Positions 41,494 through 50,964 are shown, numbered from the stretch's first letter. The stretch: 64,000 nt of DNA from Natronococcus roseus (GCF_043677095.1 NZ_JBHLJR010000003.1:1-64000); one strand, 5' to 3'. Translations and numbers: made by a program. The notes: generated by a model from the sequence alone, not told the origin.

Positions 41494-41622
41494 CTACGCG
41501 GTCAGCGCCTCGAGTTCGGCCTCGCTCAGCTCAGCCTCGAGCTCCTCGTCGGTGTGAGATTCGAGGACGTCCGTCCGTTCCTCGGCGTCGAGTTCGTCGA
41601 CGGATTCGAAGTGATGGCACAT
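41494..41622 (-). CDS. 42-residue acidic small protein
   Basis: The minus strand reads MCHHFESVDELDAEERTDVL and on through SHTDEELEAELSEAELEALTA to a TAG at 41494-41496. It is strongly acidic and helical, with a Cys-His-His N-terminus that could bind metal. The pattern recalls short conserved haloarchaeal proteins. Function unknown. Confidence 0.65.
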   Translation of the reverse strand: MCHHFESVDELDAEERTDVLESHTDEELEAELSEAELEALTA

Positions 41623-41721
41623 AGCATTGAACACTGGGGTCCGAGCGCCAATAAGGGCTATTCAGGCGTTCCGACGGCTGCTAGTGAGCGTATCCGAAAT
41701 AACAACACGGGAGGAGCGGCG

Positions 41722-42309
41722 TCACTCCTCGTAGTCGTCGAGCGTCTGCTCGGTCGTGCCCGCGCGGTGGCGCGTCGCCAGCCCCGCGAGGTGGGGCGTT
41801 TCGGGGACGATCAGCTCCTCGCAGGCTGTACTGCAGGCACCCGTGCTCCCGGGGAGACAAAAGACCGGCGTGTCGACGGCGATCCCCGCGGTCGCCCGCG
41901 AGGCCATCGCCCGGGTGCCGACCTCGTCCCAGGACAGCGAGCGGAACAGCTCGCCGAAGCCGGGGAGTTCGCGCTCGAACAGCGAGGACGTCGCCTCGGG
42001 GGAGACGTCGTCGGCCGTAACGCCGGTGCCGCCGGTCGTACAGACGACGTCGATGTCCCGGCGAGCGACGAGGCCCCGAACCGCGGTACGGATCGCGGAG
42101 TAGTCGTCGCGAACTAGTACGCGCTCTTGGACCTCGTGGCCCTCGTTCTCGAAACACTCCTGGATCGTGTCGCCGCCCGGGTCGTCGGGGTCGGCGTCGG
42201 CCTCTGCAGCGCGGGAACTCGAGACCGTGACGATCCCGACGTAGAGCGGGTCGATAATGTCGTGGCCGTGGTCGTCGGTGCTCCGCCGGTCTGCGCGGTC
42301 GGTCGTCAT
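41722..42309 (-). CDS. moaB: MoaB/MogA-type molybdenum cofactor protein
   Basis: A 195-residue protein of the MoaB/Mog family, which adenylylates molybdopterin. Motifs: GIVTVSSSRA near the N-terminus, DVVCTTGGTGVTADDVSPEA in the middle, FRSLSWDEVGTRAMASRATAGI, and CLPGSTGACSTACEELIVPE, all lining the molybdopterin pocket. It lies 52 bp downstream of the GTPase pair on the same strand and may be co-transcribed. It would serve molybdoenzymes such as that at 7933-9180. Confidence 0.93.
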   Translation of the reverse strand: MTTDRADRRSTDDHGHDIIDPLYVGIVTVSSSRAAEADADPDDPGGDTIQECFENEGHEVQERVLVRDDYSAIRTAVRGLVARRDIDVVCTTGGTGVTADDVSPEATSSLFERELPGFGELFRSLSWDEVGTRAMASRATAGIAVDTPVFCLPGSTGACSTACEELIVPETPHLAGLATRHRAGTTEQTLDDYEE

Positions 42310-42361
42310 ACGCGTACCTCCATACCGGAGGGCGATAACTCCTGTCCCCGAAGCGGTGCGG

Positions 42362-43609
42362 TCATCGGATCGGCGCCTCCGGGTCGTCGGCGCTCGAGAT
42401 CGTCACCGTCTCGCCCATTCCCGTCGGGGCGGGGTTCTCGTACTCGCTCCAGTCCGTATCCATCTCCTCGTCGGTCAGCAGACAGTCGTCGAGCCGGGAT
42501 TCGAGTGCGTCCCAGTCGACGCCGCGGCCGATGAGCGCCAGCCGGATCTCGCGGTCGCCGTGTTCCTCGTCCCACGCGAGATCGGGCTGGCCCTGTCGGT
42601 ACGTTTCCTGCCGTTCTTCGGAGAAGCTGGCGATCCAGCGGCCGGTCACCTCGAGCGTGGTCTCGGCGCCAGCGGTGCTCGTCGTGATCGCCTGTTTCTC
42701 GCGGCCGGCGATCCACGTGAGCCCCTTCGCGCGAACCAGTCCGTCGGGGAGCGACCGCAGGAGTTCGGCGAACCGCTCGGGGTGGAACGGCCGACGTCGG
42801 TGGTAGCCCTCGACCTCGATCCCGTACCGTTCTGGGTGGTGGGCGTGGTCGTGAGCGTCTTCGTCACCGTGGTCGTCGTGACCGTGCTCGTCCGCCTCCG
42901 CGTCGGCCTCGATCTGGCGCTTCCAGCCCGCCGAATCCCGGACCGTCTCGAGCTCGAAGCGTTCGCTGCCGAGCAACGTTTCGGGCTCGAGATCGCCGTA
43001 CTCGGTCGTCACGATCTCGGCACGCGGCTGGAGGGTCTCGAGCAGGGCGACGACCCGCTCGCGTTCCTCGTCGTCGACGAGGTCGCACTTGTTCACCACG
43101 AGCAGGTCACAGAACTCCACCTGCTCGAGGACCAGATCCGCGAGAGGGCGTGTCCCCTCCTCGTCGGCTCCCTGCTGGACCGGTACCTGATCGCCGTCGG
43201 CGAAGCGGTCGTGGAACCGCCTGGCGTCGACGACGGTGACGACGGCCTCGAGATCGTAGGGTCCGCCCGCGGGACCGCGAACGAACTGTCGGGCGATCGG
43301 TTCGGGCTCGCCGACGCCCGACGCCTCGACGACGAGGTGGTCGAACTCGTGTTCCTTCCAGAGCCGGATCACGGCTCGGGAGAGCTCACCACCGAGGCTA
43401 CAGCAGATGCAGCCGTTCTCGAGGGCGACGACTTCGTCGCCGGTTTCGAGATCGGTGCGCGCTTCCACGAGATCGGCGTCGACGTTGACCTCGCCGACGT
43501 CGTTGACCAGGACGGCGATCTCGCTGTCCGCGGTCTCGAGCAGCCTCGAGAGCAGCGTCGTCTTCCCGGCGCCGAGCTCGCCACAGAGGATGGTAACCGG
43601 AACGGCCAT
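42362..43609 (-). CDS. COG0523 (CobW/P47K-like) metal GTPase with His-rich loop
   Basis: A 415-residue G3E GTPase. Walker A is GELGAGKTTLL, the metal motif CICCSL (C-x-C-C) follows, and NKCDLVDDEE is the G4 box. The mid-protein insert DEHGHDDHGDEDAHDHAHHP is a His/Asp metal store, and the CobW C-terminal domain has TWIAGREKQAI. COG0523 members deliver or sense zinc, cobalt or nickel, and some activate nitrile hydratase. The start codon overlaps the stop of the upstream paralogue (TAATG), so both are translated together. Confidence 0.9.
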   Translation of the reverse strand: MAVPVTILCGELGAGKTTLLSRLLETADSEIAVLVNDVGEVNVDADLVEARTDLETGDEVVALENGCICCSLGGELSRAVIRLWKEHEFDHLVVEASGVGEPEPIARQFVRGPAGGPYDLEAVVTVVDARRFHDRFADGDQVPVQQGADEEGTRPLADLVLEQVEFCDLLVVNKCDLVDDEERERVVALLETLQPRAEIVTTEYGDLEPETLLGSERFELETVRDSAGWKRQIEADAEADEHGHDDHGDEDAHDHAHHPERYGIEVEGYHRRRPFHPERFAELLRSLPDGLVRAKGLTWIAGREKQAITTSTAGAETTLEVTGRWIASFSEERQETYRQGQPDLAWDEEHGDREIRLALIGRGVDWDALESRLDDCLLTDEEMDTDWSEYENPAPTGMGETVTISSADDPEAPIR

Positions 43610-44814
43610 TACTCGTTCGCGAGCGCGAGTTCACGTCGTTCTTCCGGTTCGAACGGATCGGCGTACGTCGACCAGTCGTCGTCCATCTCCGAATCGGTGA
43701 GCACGCAGTCGTCGAGTCGCTCGATCAGCGCGTCCTCGTCGAACTCGCGACCGATGAACACGAGGCGGGTCATGCGGTCGCCCCACTCCTCGTCCCAGTC
43801 CTCCTCGAGGCCGGGTCGGGCTGCGAAGTACTGTTCGCGTTCGGCCTCGGGGAGGGTCGCGAGCCACTGTCCCGACGGACCCGCGCGAACGGAGCTGCCG
43901 GCCTTGTCGACACCCATCGCGACGCCCTCTCGGCCGGCGCTCCAGAAAAAGCCCTTCGCGCGGATCAGCTCGTCGGGCAGCTCCGAGAGCAGCTGTGCGA
44001 TCCGTTCGGGGTGGAACGGTCGATCGCGCTCGTAGACGAAGGAGGTGACGCCGTGTTCCTCCTGGGGGTCGTGGTGGTGGTCGTGCTGGAGTTCGTGTTT
44101 CCAGCCCGCCGAGTTCGAGGCGTCCTGAAAGTCGAACCGCTCGGTGCCGAGAATCTCGTCGGGGTCGACGTTTCCGAACTCGGTACGGACGATCTTCGCG
44201 CGCGGCTGGAGCCGCTCGAGGACGGCCTCGATCTCCTCGAGCGCGTCGTCAGGGACGAGATCGCACTTGTTCAACAGGAGGACGTCGCAGAACTCGATCT
44301 GATCGAGAAGCACGGTCTCCGGAACCCGACCCGACTCGCCGGTGGGGACCTCCGCCGCCAGCGCCTCCCCGGAGTCGAACGACTCCCAGAAGCTGTGGGC
44401 GTTCGCGACCGTCACCATCGTATCGAGTTCGTACGTGTCGGTCGGATCGAACGCCGCCTCCTCGAACCCCATGGCGAACGTCTGGGCAACCGGGATCGGC
44501 TCCGAGATTCCCGAGGACTCGACCAGCAGGTAGTCGAACTCCCGTCGGTCCGCGAGCCGCCCGACCTCGTCGAGCATGTCGCCCCGGAGCCGACAGCAGA
44601 TACAGCCGTTGGACATCTCGATGATCTCCTCCTCGCCGCCCAGATCCGACTGCTGGGTGACGTGCTCGGCGTCGACGTTGACGTCGCCCATATCGTTGAC
44701 GACGACGGCGACCTCGAGGCCGTGGTCCGCGGTTAGCACGCGGTTGAGTACGGTCGTCTTGCCGGCCCCGAGGCTGCCGCCCAGCACGGTCACCGGGATG
44801 CGTTCGTTGCTCAT
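43609..44814 (-). CDS. COG0523 (CobW/P47K-like) metal GTPase
   Basis: A 401-residue paralogue of the following gene: Walker A GGSLGAGKTTVL, metal motif CICCRL, NKCDLVPDDAL (G4) and a shorter His cluster (HELQHDHHHDPQEEHG). It is first in the tandem. Its promoter region faces the NikR-like regulator and contains a nested dyad, so metal-responsive control is likely. Which metal is served is open: zinc limitation response and cobalt/nickel delivery both fit. Confidence 0.9.
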   Translation of the reverse strand: MSNERIPVTVLGGSLGAGKTTVLNRVLTADHGLEVAVVVNDMGDVNVDAEHVTQQSDLGGEEEIIEMSNGCICCRLRGDMLDEVGRLADRREFDYLLVESSGISEPIPVAQTFAMGFEEAAFDPTDTYELDTMVTVANAHSFWESFDSGEALAAEVPTGESGRVPETVLLDQIEFCDVLLLNKCDLVPDDALEEIEAVLERLQPRAKIVRTEFGNVDPDEILGTERFDFQDASNSAGWKHELQHDHHHDPQEEHGVTSFVYERDRPFHPERIAQLLSELPDELIRAKGFFWSAGREGVAMGVDKAGSSVRAGPSGQWLATLPEAEREQYFAARPGLEEDWDEEWGDRMTRLVFIGREFDEDALIERLDDCVLTDSEMDDDWSTYADPFEPEERRELALANE

Positions 44815-44844
44815 AGACAGTTGTGAATACAGGACGTGGTCTTG

Positions 44845-44896
44845 TTAATGTTAGTTATTATATCTTGTCCCGAAACTGAATAACAAATCCTATTAA
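44845..44896. promoter_or_regulatory. nested dyad between COG0523 operon and nikR-like gene
   Basis: GTTATT (44854-44859) and AATAAC (44879-44884) are separated by 19 bp, and TTAAT/ATTAA lie outside them at 44845 and 44892. Long-gap dyads are typical of NikR-type operators. The AT-rich patch also holds the divergent promoters. Confidence 0.5.
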
Positions 44897-44917
44897 TTCA
44901 CTCCCGAGCTTTATCAT

Positions 44918-45339
44918 ATGGCAGTCGTCAGCCTCTCGATGCCCAGGGAACTGCTCGAGCGACTCGACGCCCGCGTGTCGGCCCACGAGTACACGGTCGA
45001 AGCGAGGTCGTCAGGGAGAGCACGCGGTCGTTACTCGAGGCGTTCGAAGACGACCGATTCGAGGAGGGACCCCTCGCGGGAACCGTCGCCGTGCGCTACG
45101 ACTTCGGAACCCAGCGTGTCGAGCGCCGTGTCGCAGAGCTTCGTCACGAGTTCGACGACGCGATCGCGGCCAACGATCACAGCCACGTCGCCGACTGCTG
45201 TCTCGATCCGTTCGTACTCGAGACCGAGATCGACGCGATCCCCTCCTTCGTCGAGAAGATACGGGCGATCGAGGGCGTCGAACACGTCGACTACTCGCTC
45301 GTTCCGCTGGACGGACACGATCGGTCGACCGACGGATGA
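44918..45339 (+). pseudogene. NikR-like metal regulator with one-base frameshift
   Basis: The first frame encodes the ribbon-helix-helix domain (MAVVSLSMPRELLERLDARVSAHEYT). Near 44995, in ACGGTCGAAGCGAGG, one base appears missing. The +1 frame restores the family sequence (SEVVRESTRSLLEAFEDDRFEEG, AVRYDFGTQRVERR) and the metal-sensing ACT domain with NDHSHVADCCLDPFVLE and FVEKIRAIEGVEHVDYSLV. Family length is 140 residues. It is divergent from the two COG0523 GTPases it may control. A sequencing error would give the same picture. Confidence 0.82.
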
Positions 45340-45476
45340 GGACGGACCGGGAGGAGCACGGCTTCGGCGAACGCGAGCGGTCAACGTGGCTCGGTCGCCG
45401 ACCGAGAGGTGTTTCGGCTCCGGTTTCTTTCCCCGCCGGCGCGTGGGTTCATGTAGGAAACCGAGGAATCGAACCT

Positions 45477-45647
45477 ATGTCAACGTCCACTCCCCCATCC
45501 GCCGACGCCGATCCGGAGCTTCCCGGCCCTTCCTCCGCGATCGGGACCTACAATACGCAGGACGACGAGACCGTCATCTACGACGAGAACCGCTCCGAGG
45601 CGTGGATCAGTTCGACGTACGCCCTCTCGCTCGGCGAGGTCGAGTGA
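45477..45647 (+). CDS. small haloarchaeal hypothetical protein
   Basis: A 56-residue acidic protein, MSTSTPPSADADPELPGPSSAIGTY..., ending WISSTYALSLGEVE. The C-terminal half (VIYDENRSEAWISS) resembles a short conserved haloarchaeal family; the N-terminus is disordered. No motif for function. Confidence 0.65.
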   Translation: MSTSTPPSADADPELPGPSSAIGTYNTQDDETVIYDENRSEAWISSTYALSLGEVE

Positions 45648-45727
45648 CGATCCGGACCTCGGATACCGGCTTCGGCGGTAGAGTTGCATCTCCGAGCCTC
45701 GCTCGATACCTGACGTATCGGACGGAC

Positions 45728-46105
45728 TCAGAGCCGTACTTCGTCCATCGCAAACGTGACCATCCCGCCCTCGACGTAGTACGTACAGCTTCGACAGTAC
45801 CCCTCGAGGAGGAGCCGAGCGCTCAGCTCGTCGTCGTAGCGAACCTTGAGTCGACTCTCGAGTCGTTCCCGACAGCGAGGGCAGCGTCCCCCGAGGTTCC
45901 TCGAGCCCGTCGGCGGCTCGCTCGCGTCTCCGGTTCGGCCCCGGGAGAGCGACGGGTCCGCCGCGTCGGTCGCGGATCGACGGGATCGAGCCGACGTACC
46001 GGGGTCCGCCTCCCCGACTTGACGGCTCTCGGTTCCGGCTCGACCGTCAGCGCTCACACTGACCCTCCTCCCGAGATCGGAATCGATGGGAACGGGAGTC
46101 GGCAC
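45728..46105 (-). CDS. zinc-ribbon-containing hypothetical protein
   Basis: A 125-residue frame whose C-terminal half holds a zinc ribbon, GGRCPRCRERLES... GYCRSCTYYVEGG (two C-x2-C pairs). The first 65 residues are low complexity and less convincing, so the true start may lie further in or the gene may be damaged. A 43-codon frame overlaps its start. Function unknown. Confidence 0.5.
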   Translation of the reverse strand: MPTPVPIDSDLGRRVSVSADGRAGTESRQVGEADPGTSARSRRSATDAADPSLSRGRTGDASEPPTGSRNLGGRCPRCRERLESRLKVRYDDELSARLLLEGYCRSCTYYVEGGMVTFAMDEVRL

Positions 46106-46305
46106 TCGAGCCGTCCGGTCGGCACTGCGTCTCGGCCGTACCCTCGTCCACCCCAGTGATCGTGTCGTCGAGTCGGATCATCTACTCCTTCTACTCGCTC
46201 CGGCCGCTTTAGCCCCCCACCGACGCCGTTCGATCGGCCGAACCGACGGATGTCGGTCGTAGTCGATCGGAGCCGTTCCAGTACGGTATCGTCTCCGCCA
46301 CCGCA

Positions 46306-48756
46306 TCACTCGTCGAGCGTCACCCGCTTGGTCTCGGTCGTGGTCTGCTCGAAGTAGTCGGTAACCGTGATCGTGACCTCGTGCTCCCGGCCCGCACCGT
46401 CGTCGGCCCCGGTGAGGCGGTGGTCTCCGGCGTCTTCATCCCCCCTGGCCATCGAACTCGCATCGTCGAGCACCTCGTCGTCGTCCGCGAGGCGCAACTC
46501 CAGCTCGAGATCCCAGAGCTCGCCGCCCTCGTCCGAGACGGTCCACTCGACGTCCGCGGCGGGCGTCCCGAGGAAGTCCGTCGCCTCGACCTCGAAGGAA
46601 TCGATCGAGGGCGCCGGGGACCGCTCGTCGAGCGTGACTTCCTCGCTCGCGTCGGCCGCGTTGTCCTCGTGATCGGTCGCCCTGATCGTGATCTCGTACT
46701 CCTCGCCGGCCCCCTCGATCCGATCGGCGTTTCTGAGCGTGTGCGTTCCGCTCTCCTCGCCGCCCTCGAGCTCCGAGGTCGCGCTGTGGAGCACCTCCTC
46801 GTCGTCGGCGTACCGGAGCTCGGAGGTGATCTCCGCCAGGTCACTGTCCCGGTCGGTGACCGTCCACTGGACCGACGCGCCGACGGAATTTTGCGAGCTG
46901 TTGTCCGACACCTCGAACGCCTCGAGTTCGGGGACGCCGGGCTCGGGATCCGTCTCGACGGAGACGGCGTCGCCCGTCGCGGTCTCGTCGCCGTCCGTCA
47001 CGACCGCCCGAACCTCGTAGGCGGTCTCGGGCTCGAGTCCCGATAGCTCCTCCTCGAACTCGCCGATACCGGCCCGTTCGGTCCCCTCGGTGTCCGTCCA
47101 GGAGTCGTCGTCGGCCGCCCGCCACTGGAACCCCGCCTCGACGGCGTCGGCGTCCGCGACCCCCTCGAGGGAGCCGACGCAGTGCAGCGAGCCGTGGTCG
47201 AGGGGGGTCGCGTCGTCGGTTTCGACCGCCAGCGAGTCGGCGCCGGTGGTAAACGCCGTGGTCTCTCCGGCTTCGTTCCCGGAGCCCGACTCGACGACCG
47301 CCCGGAACTCGTAGGCGGTCTCGGGCTCGAGCCCGTCGGCGGTCGCCTCGAACGTCTCGTCCTCGACGACGGTCTGCGAATCGGTCTCCGACCAGCCGTC
47401 CCCGTCCGCCGGTCGCCACTCGAAGAACCCGTCGGCGGTCCCGTCGTCCTCGAGCGACCGGACCGCGCCGGTGAGCGTTGCCCTCGACGCCCGTACCGCC
47501 GTCGCCCCCTCCGTGGCGACGGCCTCGATCGCCTCGGCCGCGCTCTCGGCGTCGACCAGTCCGTACCCCTGTTCGGTCTCGTCGACGCCCAGGTCCTCGG
47601 CGGTCTCCCGGAGGATTCCGCGGACGCCGCCCGGATCGTCCGGGTCCGTCGTATCCTCGGCGTGGGGAACGCCGGCGTCGAGCAGCCGCGCCGCGAGCCC
47701 CGCGACGTGCGGGACGGCCATCGACGTTCCATCCATCGTCTCGTAGTCGTCGCCCGGGGCCGTCGACACGACGTCGACGCCGGGGGCGACCAGTTCGAGG
47801 CCCTCTCCGCGGGCGGAAAACTCCGCGACCTCGTCCCGCGAATCGGTCGCCCCGACGGCGATGCAGGCGTCGTACGCGGCGGGGTAGTCGACGGTGCCCT
47901 CGTCGGGCCCGGCGTTGCCGGCGGCCGCGAAGACGAGGGTCCCGTTCTCGTAGGCGTAGGCGATGGCGTCCTCGAGGATCGGTCCCGGTTCGGGGCCGCC
48001 AAGGCTCAGCGTGAGGACCTCGAGCCCCTCGTCGGCACACCACTCGATGGCCGCGGCGATCTCGGAGTCGCGCCCGCCGCCGTCCCCGTCGAGTACCTTG
48101 ACGGCGCACAGTTCGGCGTCGGGCGTGACCCCGACGACGCCGACGTCGTTGTCCGCGGCCGCCGCCGTTCCGGCGATGTGAGTGCCGTGGGTGCCGTTGT
48201 CCTCCCAGTCGTCGTCGCAACCGTCCTCGCAGTCGACGAACGAGGCGCCGTCGTCGACCTCGAGGCTCTCGTGATCCGGGTCGATCCCGGTGTCCAGAAC
48301 GGCGATGGTCGCCTCGCGGCTCGAGTCGGTTTTCGCCGGCAGCGAGTCGACGCCGAGCCGTTCGATCCCCCAGGGGACGACCTGGTCGTCGCCCGGATCG
48401 GGCTCGAGTGCGGTACTCGCTGGCCCGCTCGAGACGGCGGCAGGACCGATCGCACGTCGACGGTGGTCGGGAACGACGTACCGCACGTCGCTTCGCGTCT
48501 CGTACTTAGCGGCCACGTTGTCGGTACACGTACAGACCGTCGCGCCCCCGACCGAACCGAACGAGAGCATTCGGTGGACCGCGACGGCGTCGCTCGAGAT
48601 CGATCTGGTCGAGGCGTCCGGCGACGTTCCGACGACGTACCGGCGGCAGTCGTTGTCGGAGTCGTCTCCCGCGGCCGCTCCGATACCGGAGCCGGCGACG
48701 GGGGTGCTTGCCATCGTTCTGAGGACGTCTCGACGCGAAAAGTTGGTGGGAATCAT
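46306..48756 (-). CDS. Tat-exported subtilisin-like serine protease with C-terminal FN3/Ig modules
   Basis: An 816-residue halolysin-like protease. A Tat signal is present (NFSRRDVLRTMAS). The prodomain is about 30-125. The S8 catalytic triad is D155 (VLDTGID), H190 (GTHGTHIAGT) and S345 (DGTSMAVPHVAG), with N281 as the oxyanion residue. After about residue 430 come two fibronectin-III-like modules (DGLEPETAYEFRAVVESGS, SGLEPETAYEVRAVV) and two repeated Ig-like modules (VQWTVTDRDSDLAEI, VEWTVSDEGGELWDL). Secreted folded through Tat; the C-terminal modules probably bind the cell surface or substrate. Confidence 0.92.
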   Translation of the reverse strand: MIPTNFSRRDVLRTMASTPVAGSGIGAAAGDDSDNDCRRYVVGTSPDASTRSISSDAVAVHRMLSFGSVGGATVCTCTDNVAAKYETRSDVRYVVPDHRRRAIGPAAVSSGPASTALEPDPGDDQVVPWGIERLGVDSLPAKTDSSREATIAVLDTGIDPDHESLEVDDGASFVDCEDGCDDDWEDNGTHGTHIAGTAAAADNDVGVVGVTPDAELCAVKVLDGDGGGRDSEIAAAIEWCADEGLEVLTLSLGGPEPGPILEDAIAYAYENGTLVFAAAGNAGPDEGTVDYPAAYDACIAVGATDSRDEVAEFSARGEGLELVAPGVDVVSTAPGDDYETMDGTSMAVPHVAGLAARLLDAGVPHAEDTTDPDDPGGVRGILRETAEDLGVDETEQGYGLVDAESAAEAIEAVATEGATAVRASRATLTGAVRSLEDDGTADGFFEWRPADGDGWSETDSQTVVEDETFEATADGLEPETAYEFRAVVESGSGNEAGETTAFTTGADSLAVETDDATPLDHGSLHCVGSLEGVADADAVEAGFQWRAADDDSWTDTEGTERAGIGEFEEELSGLEPETAYEVRAVVTDGDETATGDAVSVETDPEPGVPELEAFEVSDNSSQNSVGASVQWTVTDRDSDLAEITSELRYADDEEVLHSATSELEGGEESGTHTLRNADRIEGAGEEYEITIRATDHEDNAADASEEVTLDERSPAPSIDSFEVEATDFLGTPAADVEWTVSDEGGELWDLELELRLADDDEVLDDASSMARGDEDAGDHRLTGADDGAGREHEVTITVTDYFEQTTTETKRVTLDE

Positions 48757-49352
48757 CGTTCACTGTGGAGTGGAGTGGAAACGGAGCCGGTCCGGAGACG
48801 CCTCGGGACCGCGGCGATACAGACGGCCGCGGTCGGGACCGTGCCGCTCGAGGCCGTCGACCCCGACGCGAGCGCGGCGAGGCGGGACATGGACGCCGGA
48901 GGCGACCGCCACTCGGCGGTCGCGAGGCCGACGCGTCGCTTGGTTCGATAGTCTCATGGACGCTGGTCTCCGTCGATCGCTCCCGGCGATCGAACCGTCG
49001 GTCGATCCGACGGGCCCGCTCGCACGGAGCGATCGTCGTCGTTTCTTCGCCATCCGACCCGATTCGTCGCTACTCGGTGCATTTGGAGCGACCCACAAAG
49101 CGGTGGTAGCTGTTTGGATAGCCCCTGCTCGAGGGCGGGGCTATCCGTATCGGTCCCGGGCTCGAGCAACCGGGGGTTATCGAGCGGAAACACTCCGTTT
49201 CGATCAGGTGGCGCCGTGAGGTGGCGGTTGTCGGTCGCACTCGAGCGGGGTGAGTGGAGGCGTATCGAGGGGTACTCTGATCGTAGACGGGGGAGTGAAG
49301 CGTCCTCCGTTTCGTCAGAGTCGGGTTCCGCTGGACGGTGACTCCGAGCGGA
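48757..49352. other. long intergenic region with a perfect hairpin
   Basis: No gene recognised over about 600 bp. The inverted repeat GGATAGCCCC (49116-49125) / GGGGCTATCC (49137-49146) has a 10-bp perfect stem with an 11-base loop and lies about 200 bp beyond the orc1 stop. It could be a termination, termination-like or protein-binding structure. Confidence 0.5.
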
Positions 49353-50702
49353 TCACGTGTCGCGGAGAGACTGACGCGCAACCGATCGAGCGGTGGATAG
49401 TTCGATCTCGTCGAATACGTCGTCGGCCTCGAGCGTCTCGAGAACGGCATCGACCGGTTCGGTGAACGCGAACACGAGATGAACCCCGCTTTTGAAGCCG
49501 TCGCTCGTTCGCTCGCTCTCGAGAACGCCGTACGTTCCCGCTTTGTTGATGTGGCTGTTGACAGTTTCCTGCGTGTAAACGTCCCGGTCGGTGCGTTGGC
49601 AGATCTCTCGGTACAGCGTATAGACCGCCGGACTCGGTGCCGTCCCGTCGCTTACGTCTGCGACGACGGCCGCGGCGTACAGCGAGAGTTTCTTCTGGAG
49701 GGACATTCCGCCGACGATCTCCAGCACGCGGTTTTTGACGACCGAGTCGTTGGCCGCGTGCACGTGTTGCTCCGTGACGACCGTCTCTCCGTTCCTGTTC
49801 GCGATCTCTCCCGCGTCGCGAAGCAGGTCGATCGCTCGTCGCGCATCGCCCTCGTTTTTCGCTCCGTACGCAGCGACGAGTTCGATAACGCCCTCTTCGA
49901 GGGCGTCGTCTTTGAACGCATCACGTCGGCGGTTGAGAATCTCGATTAACTCGTTTGCATCGTAGTCGGAGAAGTGGATACCGGTCGGGTTGTACGAGCT
50001 GTCGGTCCGACTATCCAGGTTCTCGCGGAATTTGGGATGGTTCGTAATAACGACCGTCGAGACGAGCGTATCGACGTGTTGCTCGGCCATAACTCGGCTC
50101 AGACTGTACAGCAACCGGGAGTACGCAGGTTCGTCGTCGCCGGCGTGACCGGTGAGGGTATCGATCTCGTCGAGGACGAACACGAGCGCGTCGAAGTGTC
50201 GATCGACGATCTCGTACAATCGGACGTACTTCGCGTCGGTAGAGACGCCTTTTCGAGGAATGTCCCACGCGATTCCGGCTTTTTTGGCGGTTTGGTGGCC
50301 GAGCTTCCAGACGGCGCGGTCCAGCGAGTGTGACTCCATCGTTTTGAAGTTGACTGCGACGAAGTCGAACTCGATACTGTTCTGGACGGCGCGGTCTTTG
50401 ACTTTCTCGGCGACCGCTTTCACAGTGAGGCTCTTTCCGGTGCCGCTCGGACCGTAAAGCAGGAGATCCGGGGGACGTTCACCGTCGAGCGTGTCACGAA
50501 ACGCGCGGGCCTCGGCCGCAAGTTGTTCGTCTCGACCGTAGATTCGATTATGATCGACGATCGTATTCGAGTCGACGAGCTGTTTGTTCTCGAAAACCGT
50601 CTTCTGCTCCCCATCCAGGATGTCGTCGACGATAGAGGGCTCGGAAGCGGGATCTGATCCATCATCGTTCCCGTCGCACGTCTCTGATGGATTGTGATTC
50701 AC
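49353..50702 (-). CDS. orc1: Orc1/Cdc6 replication initiator
   Basis: A 449-residue origin-binding AAA+ ATPase. Walker A GPSGTGKS is at 84-91 and Walker B VFVLDEID at about 174-181. Sensor 1 is TVVITNH, sensor 2 is in GDARRAIDLLRDAG, and a C-terminal winged helix (YTLYREICQRTDRDVYTQETVNSHINKAGTYGVLESER) follows. It binds origin boxes and opens DNA for MCM loading. The promoter region carries a phased array of TCGAAATGA repeats from 50737 and long ORB-like boxes, so it almost certainly acts at this adjacent origin and regulates itself. Confidence 0.95.
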   Translation of the reverse strand: MNHNPSETCDGNDDGSDPASEPSIVDDILDGEQKTVFENKQLVDSNTIVDHNRIYGRDEQLAAEARAFRDTLDGERPPDLLLYGPSGTGKSLTVKAVAEKVKDRAVQNSIEFDFVAVNFKTMESHSLDRAVWKLGHQTAKKAGIAWDIPRKGVSTDAKYVRLYEIVDRHFDALVFVLDEIDTLTGHAGDDEPAYSRLLYSLSRVMAEQHVDTLVSTVVITNHPKFRENLDSRTDSSYNPTGIHFSDYDANELIEILNRRRDAFKDDALEEGVIELVAAYGAKNEGDARRAIDLLRDAGEIANRNGETVVTEQHVHAANDSVVKNRVLEIVGGMSLQKKLSLYAAAVVADVSDGTAPSPAVYTLYREICQRTDRDVYTQETVNSHINKAGTYGVLESERTSDGFKSGVHLVFAFTEPVDAVLETLEADDVFDEIELSTARSVARQSLRDT

Positions 50703-50736
50703 GGCTCGTGATGCACACTGGTTCGTAATACCTATT

Positions 50737-50961
50737 TCGAAATGAAGGGGCCGTGGTCGAATTGAAACGGGCGTCTCCGAAATGAGGACACCGATTTCGA
50801 AATGACCTGGACTCGGACCGGTATCGAAGTGAGGGGGTCATCATCGAGATGAGAACACCATAATCGAAATGAAAAGTCGGTATCGCACCTCCGTCGAAAT
50901 GAGGGGACCAGCATCGAAATGAAATACGTGGACTGACCCACACACACCGTTGTCGAAATGA
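50737..50961. repeat. phased iteron array upstream of orc1
   Basis: Copies of TCGAAATGA or close variants begin at 50737, 50757, 50777, 50797, 50824, 50844, 50864, 50894, 50914 and 50953. Most steps are exactly 20 bp (two helical turns), with single steps of 27, 30 and 39. After the core many units continue GGACACC-like. The array stands entirely between orc1 and the ORB-like boxes, and no gene overlaps it. Confidence 0.8.
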
Positions 50962-50964
50962 AAT
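50937..50964 (-). repeat. ORB-like origin box 1
   Basis: On the minus strand it reads ATTTCATTTCGACAACGG followed by TGTGTGTGGG. The first 24 bases are identical to box 2 but in opposite orientation. It includes the last iteron. Confidence 0.7.

Noticed and set aside
46106..46175. A 43-codon minus-strand frame (ATG near 46175) overlapping the zinc-ribbon gene start
   Set aside because: It has an SD-like GGAG before the ATG but no motif, and overlaps the next frame. It could be a leader peptide, but the support is too weak.
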